DNA of 25,511 nucleotides, from the NCBI GenBank assembly GCA_900556395.1, contig USOQ01000039.1, forward strand, positions 1-25,511, in the 5' to 3' direction. The notes under the pieces were generated by a model. It was given only the letters and a program-made list of their open reading frames with translations, was not told the origin of the DNA and ran no database searches. Numbering within the stretch: position 1 is the first letter of the stretch; each line of letters opens with the position of its first letter. Position numbers and translations under genes: made by a program. Source of the DNA: Candidatus Segatella caccae. Its GTDB lineage: Bacteria; Bacteroidota; Bacteroidia; Bacteroidales; Bacteroidaceae. This document shows, piece by piece, positions 7,261 to 13,630 of this stretch.

Positions 7261-7390
7261 AAGTTTCGCATGTACAGAAGTTATAGTAGTTAAAGAAGTT
7301 ATAGCCAATAGCCTTTTTGCTGTATATTTAGCTATAAAGCATATAGCTTTAACTTCTTTAGATTCTTTAACTTCCCCATTTGCGAAAGTT
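7261..7390. repeat. Large imperfect palindrome between the PatB-type and nitroreductase genes
   Basis: The ends AAGTTTCGCA (7261-7270) and TGCGAAAGTT (7381-7390) are complementary with one mismatch. Inside, GAAGTTATAG occurs twice 18 bp apart on the left (7277-7286, 7295-7304), and CTTTAACTTC occurs twice 18 bp apart on the right (7347-7356, 7365-7374). The centre holds AGCTATA/TATAGCT around AAGCA. It fills most of the region before the nitroreductase ATG. Confidence 0.6.
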
Positions 7391-7416
7391 GAGTTAAAAT
7401 ATAAAACTGAAAAACA

Positions 7417-7941
7417 ATGGAAAATGATGTTTTAAAGGCTATAAAAGAGAGAAGAAGTATTCGTCGTTACAAGGATGAACAAATCAGCGACGAGGAGTTG
7501 AAGACGGTATTAGAGGCTGGCACATGGGCTGCTACAGGCCATGGCACACAAGCTCCTTACATCGTTGCCATACAAAATCCAGAAATTTGCTCTCTGTTAC
7601 GCAAGATGAATGCCGAAATAATGGGAGTAGAGTCTGACCCTTATTACGGAGCACCTACCATCGTCATCGTTTTAGCACCTGAGAACAACCCTAATCATAT
7701 AAAAGATGGTAGCTTGATTCTTGGTAACATGATGTTGGCAGCTCATTCCATAGGTCTTGCTTCATGCTGGATCAATCGCGAGGATGCCATGTTTGCGAGC
7801 GAACAGGGCAAAAAACTCCTCCAAGACTGGCAACTCCCAGAAGGTTTGGTGGGTATCGGAGCGCTATCATTAGGCTATGCTTCTGCACATCCTCACACTG
7901 TAAAACCTCGAAAGGAAGATTATTACCGCATCATCAAGTAA
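7417..7941 (+). CDS. Nitroreductase family protein (FMN-dependent)
   Basis: A 174-residue minimal nitroreductase, within the usual 165-200 range. The N-terminal AIKERRSIRRYKDEQIS (8-24) contains the basic FMN-phosphate-binding R-R-S-I-R-R motif, and EAGTWAATGHGTQAPY (33-48) matches the substrate and FMN loop of the family. The AAHSIGLASCWIN stretch (about 109-121) and the VGIGALSLGYA segment near the C terminus are also typical. Members use NAD(P)H to reduce nitroaromatics, quinones or enones as homodimers, so the natural substrate is unknown. The gene lies 238 nt after the PatB-type gene, with no clear promoter in between, and is bracketed by two palindromic elements (7261-7390 and 8035-8128). 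Confidence 0.88.
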   Translation: MENDVLKAIKERRSIRRYKDEQISDEELKTVLEAGTWAATGHGTQAPYIVAIQNPEICSLLRKMNAEIMGVESDPYYGAPTIVIVLAPENNPNHIKDGSLILGNMMLAAHSIGLASCWINREDAMFASEQGKKLLQDWQLPEGLVGIGALSLGYASAHPHTVKPRKEDYYRIIK

Positions 7942-8034
7942 TAGAAACTGAGTCAACTCGTATTATAAATAAAGCTTAAAGTGGTCAACTAAAATTGTGA
8001 AACGACAAGTCGGATTTTTTTTGCCACACACCGT

Positions 8035-8128
8035 AAAAAAACGCAAGTACTTGCGATGGCTGATGAAAGTACTTTCGATGGGCATCGAAAGTATCTTCGT
8101 TGCCCTTCGTAAGTACTTGCGTTTTTTG
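8035..8128. terminator. 93-bp nested palindrome with four 22-bp-spaced AGTACT-type units; probable bidirectional terminator
   Basis: Four palindromic units are centred on TA at 8048, 8070, 8092 and 8114, exactly 22 bp apart: CGCAAGTACTTGCG, GAAAGTACTTTC, GAAAGTATCTTC and CGTAAGTACTTGCG. Unit 1 pairs with unit 4 and unit 2 with unit 3, so the whole element folds about 8081/8082 into one hairpin of roughly 45 bp with a GG loop. A-runs (8035-8041) and T-runs (8122-8127) flank it, so each convergent gene (nitroreductase on plus, waaA on minus) gets a hairpin with a U-tract. Confidence 0.75.
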
Positions 8129-8155
8129 AGGGAGATATTTTCTCAAAAGTAGCTA

Positions 8156-9430
8156 TCACAGGTTGACCTTTGCCAACACCTTGTCGGTAGCTCCAGAAAG
8201 GCTTTCTACATAAGCTCCAGCCTTTTCGCCAGCCTGACTCAAGATATCATGATCATTCATCAACGAGTTCATCAAACCAGCGAAACTCTCATAGTTCTGT
8301 ATTTCAAAACCACCACCCGACCTAAGTAGTCCTTGAGCTTCTTGGAATTTCTTGTTGTTAGGACCAAAGATGACAGGCATCTGCCACACAGCAGCCTCTA
8401 ATGTGTTATGGATTCCCACACCAAAGCCACCACCGACATAAGCCACATCGCCATAACGATACATGCTACTCAGCAGTCCGAAACAGTCGATGATCAGCAC
8501 ATCAGCCCCAGCAGCTTCCTCAGGAGTAGTCTGAGTATAGCGCACCACCTTCTTGTTCTGAAGCAGAGATACTATCTGCTGCAGGTGTTCCTCGCCAATC
8601 ACATGAGGAGCTATCAGCAAGCGCCAATCCTTATGTTCATTGAAGAAGCGGATGAAGATTTCCTCATCAGGAGGCCATGAACTGCCTGCTACAAAGACCT
8701 TATACGCTGCTGTTTCGGGTACTGAAGAAGAAACCGCATCGGTAGCTGCAACACGTCCCTGTCGGAAAGCTTCGCAGATGGGCAGTTGCTTGGCTGCCTC
8801 TTTAATCTGCAGTACACGATCGAAACGTGTATCGCCCACAACATCTACAGCAGTGATGCCTATACTCTCAAGCAAACGCTTGCTCTCCTCATTCTGTACA
8901 AAGAAATGAGTAAAACACTTCAACACCCCTGCGTAACTTCTGCCATACCACTTAAAGAACACCTGTCCCTCACGAAAGATACTGCTCACACTATAGGTAG
9001 GAATACCTCTATGCTTGAGGATATGTAGGAAGTTACTCCAGAACTCATACTTGATGAAGAATGCCATCACAGGGCGCACCAAGCGCAAGAAGCGAATGGC
9101 GTTGAGCCTTGTGTCGACAGGCATATAGCAAATAATGTCGGCTCCTTCATAGTTCTTACGAACCTCATAGCCTGAGGGCGAATAAAAGGTAAGCAATATC
9201 TTGTACTGAGGAAAATCCTTGCGGATACGTTCCATGAGTGGACGTCCCTGCTCGAACTCGCCAAGCGAAGCTGCGTGAAACCACACATATTGAGCCGTAG
9301 GATCTACTTTCTGCTTGAGCAGTTTGAAAGCCTCGCGCTCGCCACGCCACATCTTGCGCACCTTATGGTCGAAAAGGCTTGCTATGGCTATGCCCCAAAG
9401 GACAAAATAGATGACGACATTATAAATCAT
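8156..9430 (-). CDS. waaA: 3-deoxy-D-manno-octulosonic acid transferase (Kdo transferase, GT30)
   Basis: A 424-residue protein of standard WaaA/KdtA length. An N-terminal membrane anchor (about 3-20) is followed by the acceptor domain with the catalytic-base motif ASLGEFEQG (E58) and FIKYEFWSNF (125-134). The C-terminal donor domain contains VAGSSWPPDEE (247-257), APHVIGEEHL and the CMP-Kdo-binding VGGGFGVGIHNTLEAA (332-347). The enzyme adds Kdo to the lipid A precursor on the inner face of the inner membrane. It follows gltX on the same strand after 29 nt with no terminator, so they are probably one operon. Its 3' end lies 28 nt from the palindromic element, which probably ends transcription. 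There is no kinase domain. Confidence 0.94.
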   Translation of the reverse strand: MIYNVVIYFVLWGIAIASLFDHKVRKMWRGEREAFKLLKQKVDPTAQYVWFHAASLGEFEQGRPLMERIRKDFPQYKILLTFYSPSGYEVRKNYEGADIICYMPVDTRLNAIRFLRLVRPVMAFFIKYEFWSNFLHILKHRGIPTYSVSSIFREGQVFFKWYGRSYAGVLKCFTHFFVQNEESKRLLESIGITAVDVVGDTRFDRVLQIKEAAKQLPICEAFRQGRVAATDAVSSSVPETAAYKVFVAGSSWPPDEEIFIRFFNEHKDWRLLIAPHVIGEEHLQQIVSLLQNKKVVRYTQTTPEEAAGADVLIIDCFGLLSSMYRYGDVAYVGGGFGVGIHNTLEAAVWQMPVIFGPNNKKFQEAQGLLRSGGGFEIQNYESFAGLMNSLMNDHDILSQAGEKAGAYVESLSGATDKVLAKVNL

Positions 9431-9459
9431 ACTTCTTCTGGACTTTTAAGTTGGACACT

Positions 9460-10977
9460 TTATCCTAAAACCTCTATAGCCTTGCGTAAACGCTTCAGTG
9501 TCTCCTCCTTACCAAGGAAGGCTGAGATATCGAACATACCAGGGCCCTTACCCTCGCCGACGAGCGTAAGACGGAAAGCATTCATCACGTCACCGAGCTT
9601 ATATCCTTTCTCTTCTACCCATTTCATTACGATAGGCTCCTGACCCTCAATAGAGAAATCGTCAATACCTTCAAGAACATCAGCAAGTTCGGTCATCTGC
9701 TGGGCTGAATATTCTTTCCAACGTTTCTTTGCAGTCTTGGTGTCATACTCCATAGGTGGTATGAAGAAGAAAGAGCAAAGTGGCCACAACTCATAAACGA
9801 AGTTCACACGATCCTTCATCATATGTACCACCTGCTTTACACGATCCATAGTCTCCTCTACACCATTGTTGGCAACGATAGGCGCAAAGAGATTAGCTAT
9901 CTCATCATCGTTCTTCATGAGAATGTACTCATGGTTGAACCATATACCTTTCTTGAAGTCAAACTTAGCACCAGCCTTAGAGCAACGAGAAATATCGAAG
10001 GCCTGTACCAACTCATCGAGCGAGAAGATTTCCTGTTCTGTACCTGGATTCCAGCCGAGCAGAGCTAAGAAGTTAACAACTGCCTCGGGGAAGTAGCCAC
10101 TCTCACGATAGCCTGATGACACTTCACCTGTCTTGGGGTCGTGCCACTCCAATGGGAATACTGGGAAGCCTAAACGATCGCCATCACGCTTGCTCAATTT
10201 GCCCTTACCTTCGGGCTTCAACAACAAGGGGAGGTGAGCGAAACGTGGCATAGTGTCTTCCCATCCAAAAGCCTTATAAAGCAATACATGTAAAGGAGCA
10301 CTGGGCAACCACTCCTCACCACGGATGACATGAGAAATCTCCATCAGATGGTCGTCAACGATGTTGGCCAAATGATAAGTAGGTAACTCATCGGCACTCT
10401 TATAAAGTACTTTATCATCGAGGATATCACTCATCACCTTTACATCACCACGAATCATATCGTTAACATGAATCTCCTCACCTGCCTCTATCTTGAAGCG
10501 AACGGTGTATTGATTGCCATCAGCTATCAGTTGCTCCACCTCTTCGGCAGACAATGTAAGCGAGTTGCGCATCTGCATACGAGTATGAGCATCATACTGG
10601 AAGTTTTGTATCTCGGCACGCTTAGCCTCCAACTCTTCTGGAGTATCGAAAGCGATATAAGCTTTACCTGCATCAAGCAACTGCTGAACATACTTCTTAT
10701 AGATATCGCGGCGCTCGCTCTGACGATAAGGACCATGTTCGCCACCAAAGCTCACACCCTCGTCAAACTTAATACCGAGCCACTTAAACGACTCCAAAAT
10801 ATATTCCTCTGCTCCTGGTACAAAGCGATGCGAGTCGGTATCCTCGATACGAAACACAAGCTCACCACCATGCTGGCGAGCAAACAAATAATTATATAAA
10901 GCGGTACGAACACCGCCAATGTGCAATGCACCCGTAGGACTTGGGGCAAAACGCACCCTTACTTTTCTATCTGCCAT
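9460..10977 (-). CDS. gltX: Glutamate--tRNA ligase
   Basis: A 505-residue class I aminoacyl-tRNA synthetase charging tRNA-Glu in the cytoplasm. The HIGH-type signature is in PSPTGALHIGG (12-22) and the KMSKS equivalent is KLSKRDG (260-266). FRIEDTDSHR (42-51) and the HVIRGEEWLPSAPLH segment (216-230) are family hallmarks, and the C-terminal anticodon-binding helical domain follows from about 340. Length matches Bacteroidetes GltX. The start at 10977 is supported by a -7 box at 11010-11017, giving a leader of roughly 27 nt. It is divergent from the 7TM-HD gene with both promoters inside 130 bp, and waaA follows 29 nt downstream. Confidence 0.97.
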   Translation of the reverse strand: MADRKVRVRFAPSPTGALHIGGVRTALYNYLFARQHGGELVFRIEDTDSHRFVPGAEEYILESFKWLGIKFDEGVSFGGEHGPYRQSERRDIYKKYVQQLLDAGKAYIAFDTPEELEAKRAEIQNFQYDAHTRMQMRNSLTLSAEEVEQLIADGNQYTVRFKIEAGEEIHVNDMIRGDVKVMSDILDDKVLYKSADELPTYHLANIVDDHLMEISHVIRGEEWLPSAPLHVLLYKAFGWEDTMPRFAHLPLLLKPEGKGKLSKRDGDRLGFPVFPLEWHDPKTGEVSSGYRESGYFPEAVVNFLALLGWNPGTEQEIFSLDELVQAFDISRCSKAGAKFDFKKGIWFNHEYILMKNDDEIANLFAPIVANNGVEETMDRVKQVVHMMKDRVNFVYELWPLCSFFFIPPMEYDTKTAKKRWKEYSAQQMTELADVLEGIDDFSIEGQEPIVMKWVEEKGYKLGDVMNAFRLTLVGEGKGPGMFDISAFLGKEETLKRLRKAIEVLG

Positions 10978-11009
10978 GTCTTGAAATATACTATTTTTCT
11001 ATTTTTCTG

Positions 11010-11017
11010 CAAAATTA
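11010..11017 (-). promoter_or_regulatory. -7 element of gltX-waaA
   Basis: TAATTTTG on the minus strand matches TAnnTTTG and lies 32 nt before the gltX ATG. The -33 position carries only CTG, so the -33 is weak. Confidence 0.6.
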
Positions 11018-11026
11018 CACTTTTTT

Positions 11027-11059
11027 TTGCGATTTTAGCAGTTTTTTTTCGTATTTTCG
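11027..11059 (+). promoter_or_regulatory. Probable promoter of the 7TM-HD gene
   Basis: TTG (11027-11029) and TATTTTCG (11052-11059) are 22 nt apart on the plus strand. The -7 has C in place of the last T of TTTG, as in the xerC promoter. It lies back to back with the gltX promoter. Confidence 0.5.
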
Positions 11060-11107
11060 CAGTGGAATCCATGAATATAAGAAAATCAGCCTAAAATATA
11101 GAACAAA

Positions 11108-13159
11108 ATGAGCATATTCAATAACACAGAAGAGAATTACTGGCGCAATCTCGCCACCAAAGCCGTACTTGTGTGCATCACTGTGGCTATTATCGTATGG
11201 TTCTTGCCACGCAACGAAGGAAGAATGTATCGCTACGATGTGGGGAAGCCATGGATGTATGGTTCTGTCATCGCTAAATTCGACTTCCCTATCTATAAAA
11301 CCGACGAGGCTATCAAGCACGAACAGGACTCCCTACTCAAGTTTTTCCAACCCTACTACAGCCTCAACCCTCTCACAGAGAAGAAACAGGTAGAACGTTT
11401 CTTACACGACTATGAAGAGGGCATAACAGGGCTACCAAAAGAGTACGTGGGAATCGTAGCAAGACAACTGCAAGAGATTTACCAAAGCGGCATCATCAAT
11501 ACCCACGAATACAACAACATCTTGAAAGACTCAACAAGCGTGATACGCTTCGTGAGTGGGAAAAACGCCAAAACTCTCAAGGTAAACAGTTTCTACTCCA
11601 CCATAGCAGCCTACGAACATATCTTTGCTAACGAGAAACTCGCAGCCCAGCGAGCCATTCTCTCACGCTGCAACCTCAATAACTATATTGAGGCAAACAT
11701 CGTGTACGACAAAGAGAAAAGCGACGCTGAAAAAAACGACCTGCTCAGTAGCATTCCGTTGGCAAGTGGCATGGTGATGAGCGGACAGAAGATCATCGAC
11801 CGCGGAGAGATTGTCAACGACTATACATGTCGAGTGCTCAACTCCTTTGATAAGGAGATGAAGAGACGAAGCTCTACACAAGATGAAATCATGACCACCT
11901 TCATCGGGCAGATACTCTTCGTATTGATACTCGTCATGATGTTTACTTCCTACCTCACACTCTTCCGAAAAGACTACTTCGAGAAGCCAAGAAGTCTCAC
12001 CATGCTCTATGCGATGATAACTCTCTTCCCTATCATCGTGTCACTGATGATGAAGCACAACTTCTTCTCGGTATATATCATCCCTTTTGCCATGGCAGCC
12101 ATCTTCGTCAGAGTGTTTATGGACTCACGTACGGCTTTTATCACACACGTCACGATGATTCTCATCTGCGCTGCAGCGGTGAAATATCAGTATGAGTTCA
12201 TCATCGTACAGATTGCGTCGGGCCTTGTTGCCATCTATTCGTTGCGTGAACTATCCAAGAGGTCGCAGATTTTTATCACTGCCATCCTCGTCACTTTATC
12301 AAGTTGCATCGTTTATTTGGCACTGCAACTCATGCAAGACAACCAGGTGTTCAATATAGACCCAAGTATGTACACCTACTTCATCATCAATGGCATTTTC
12401 TTACTACTTTCCTACCCCATGATGTATCTCATAGAGAAGTTGTTCGGTTTTACCTCTAACGTAACGCTCTTTGAGTTATCCAACACCAACAAGGGGTTGC
12501 TACGCAACCTGAGCGAGATAGCTCCTGGCACCTTCCAACATTCTATCACCGTAGGAAACTTAGCTGCAGAAATAGCTAACCGAATACATGCCAACAGTCT
12601 GCTGGTGCGTACAGGGGCGCTCTATCATGACATCGGCAAGATGACAAACCCTGTTTTCTTTACCGAAAACCAAGCTGGAGTGAATCCTCACGACCAACTC
12701 TCCGACTTGGAGAGCGCACAAATCATTATCAGCCATGTGACAGAAGGACTTAAACTCGCAGAAAAGTTTAACTTGCCAGGCATCATCAAGGACTTTATTT
12801 CCACACACCATGGCAATGGACTTACCAAATTCTTCTATATTAATTATTGTAATGAGCATCCCGACGAAAAGGTAGACAAAGAGCAATTTCAGTATCCTGG
12901 TCCTAACCCCTTCACGCGCGAACAAGCTATTCTGATGATGGCAGACACGGTAGAGGCGGCATCACGTTCGCTTAGTGAATACACAGAAGAGAGTATCAGC
13001 GCACTGACAAATAAACTCATCGATAGTCAGGTGGCTGACGGATTCTTCAGAGAATGCCCCATCACCTTCCGCGACATCGCTCTGGCCAAAGCGGTACTCA
13101 TCGAGCGACTGAAATCTATCTATCATACGAGAATCTCGTATCCGCACCTAAATAAATAA
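11108..13159 (+). CDS. PgpH-like 7TM-HD protein, putative cyclic di-AMP phosphodiesterase
   Basis: A 683-residue membrane protein. It has an N-terminal membrane helix (about 17-34), an extracytoplasmic 7TMR-HDED-type domain (about 50-255), a block of seven predicted helices (about 262-450), and a cytoplasmic HD domain (about 465-670). The HD metal ligands are H478 (TFQHSI), H507 and D508 (YHDIGKM), H543 (ISHVTEG), H567/H568 (STHHGNG) and D613 (MADTVE). This matches the pattern of the PgpH class, which hydrolyses c-di-AMP to pApA. Bacteroidetes commonly carry c-di-AMP cyclases and this family. No GGDEF or other output domain is attached. It has its own promoter facing away from gltX and a terminator hairpin at 13182-13219. 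The family is secure, the substrate is inferred. Confidence 0.9.
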   Translation: MSIFNNTEENYWRNLATKAVLVCITVAIIVWFLPRNEGRMYRYDVGKPWMYGSVIAKFDFPIYKTDEAIKHEQDSLLKFFQPYYSLNPLTEKKQVERFLHDYEEGITGLPKEYVGIVARQLQEIYQSGIINTHEYNNILKDSTSVIRFVSGKNAKTLKVNSFYSTIAAYEHIFANEKLAAQRAILSRCNLNNYIEANIVYDKEKSDAEKNDLLSSIPLASGMVMSGQKIIDRGEIVNDYTCRVLNSFDKEMKRRSSTQDEIMTTFIGQILFVLILVMMFTSYLTLFRKDYFEKPRSLTMLYAMITLFPIIVSLMMKHNFFSVYIIPFAMAAIFVRVFMDSRTAFITHVTMILICAAAVKYQYEFIIVQIASGLVAIYSLRELSKRSQIFITAILVTLSSCIVYLALQLMQDNQVFNIDPSMYTYFIINGIFLLLSYPMMYLIEKLFGFTSNVTLFELSNTNKGLLRNLSEIAPGTFQHSITVGNLAAEIANRIHANSLLVRTGALYHDIGKMTNPVFFTENQAGVNPHDQLSDLESAQIIISHVTEGLKLAEKFNLPGIIKDFISTHHGNGLTKFFYINYCNEHPDEKVDKEQFQYPGPNPFTREQAILMMADTVEAASRSLSEYTEESISALTNKLIDSQVADGFFRECPITFRDIALAKAVLIERLKSIYHTRISYPHLNK

Positions 13160-13181
13160 TAGATACATTATCTATATATAT

Positions 13182-13219
13182 AGAAATTGGTGACGCAAGG
13201 ATTTGCCTCACCAACTTCT
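13182..13219. terminator. Hairpin after the 7TM-HD gene, two-way terminator
   Basis: AGAA plus TTGGTGA (13187-13193) pairs with TCACCAA (13208-13214) plus TTCT, with an inner GCAA/TTGC stem and loop GGAT. It lies 23 nt after the stop of the 7TM-HD gene. On the other strand it lies 6 nt after the stop codon of the T9SS cargo relic. Confidence 0.65.
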
Positions 13220-13225
13220 ATCATT

Positions 13226-13303
13226 TTATTGTTTTACAACAACCTTTCTTGCACTCCCATTGCTATACTTCACGATATTTATGCCCTTGACTGAGGGATA
13301 AAT
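13226..13303 (-). pseudogene. Relic of the C-terminal sorting domain of a T9SS cargo protein
   Basis: The minus strand from 13303 to 13226 reads IYPSVKGINIVK then YSNGSARKVVVKQ and a TAA stop. The pattern KG-x-NIV-(8-10 residues)-RKVVVK is the end of the type A T9SS C-terminal sorting domain. A TGA at 13304-13306 interrupts the frame just upstream, and nothing coding is visible beyond it in any frame, so this looks like the remaining tail of a lost gene. Its position 6 nt before a shared terminator fits a former convergent gene. It is too short for a secure database match, so the call rests on the motif. Confidence 0.55.
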
Positions 13304-13460
13304 TCACAGCCAGATTAACCAGTCAACATTGTTTATGTGACTCTGCAATATTACACTTGATCTCGCAATGTCACATGAAACAGCTCACTCACCAAGCATT
13401 TTCTTTGTTTTTAAAATACTTTGAAAGACTTCGCACGCTACCCCTATTCTCACCCCTTTA

Positions 13461-13556
13461 TAATATACTTTAAGAAGTACATAAAAAGATCTAATTCATT
13501 GCACATATTTTGAAATCTGTGCAACAAAAGTATCTTTTTCTGTTAATATACTTTAA
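13461..13556. repeat. Repeats upstream of the FadL-type gene, possible operator region
   Basis: TAATATACTTTAA occurs at 13461-13473 and again at 13544-13556, 83 bp apart. Between them TTGCACA (13499-13505) and TGTGCAA (13518-13524) form an inverted repeat with a 12-nt spacer, the form of a dimeric regulator site. They lie 40-135 bp before the -7 box. Confidence 0.4.
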
Positions 13557-13595
13557 ATAGCCATAGCATCCTGTAGCCAAATAGAACATTCTTCT

Positions 13596-13603
13596 TACCT
13601 TTG
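13596..13603 (+). promoter_or_regulatory. -7 element of the FadL-type gene
   Basis: TACCTTTG matches TAnnTTTG exactly and lies 27 nt before the ATG at 13631. It overlaps an in-frame TTG at 13601, which therefore cannot be the translation start. No clear -33 TTG is present, which would fit activation by a regulator. Confidence 0.65.
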
Positions 13604-13630
13604 CGGACGTTTTTATTTAAAATTATTAAA

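Larger units (their letters stand above)
13160..13630. other. 470-bp intergenic region between the 7TM-HD and FadL-type genes
   Basis: This gap holds a two-way terminator hairpin (13182-13219), the decayed end of a T9SS cargo gene on the minus strand (13226-13303), a short inverted repeat ATGTGAC/GTCACAT (13335-13341, 13370-13376), a 13-bp direct repeat TAATATACTTTAA (13461-13473, 13544-13556), an inverted repeat TTGCACA/TGTGCAA (13499-13524) and the FadL -7 box. I see no intact gene in it. Confidence 0.7.

Noticed and set aside
8002..8022. Separate small terminator after the nitroreductase gene (CGAC AA GTCG then T-run)
   Set aside because: The loop would be only two bases and the stem four; the large palindrome 15 nt further on is a much better terminator.
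8035..8128. CRISPR-like array because of regular 22-bp spacing
   Set aside because: Only four units, all palindromic, with no unique spacers between them and no cas genes in the window.
11015..11320. A 101-codon minus-strand frame covering the gltX/7TM-HD gap
   Set aside because: It overlaps both divergent promoters and the start of the 7TM-HD gene, and shows no family features.
13601..13630. TTG start of the FadL-type protein at 13601
   Set aside because: The TTG is part of the -7 box TACCTTTG and the extension would sit in front of a normal signal peptide.
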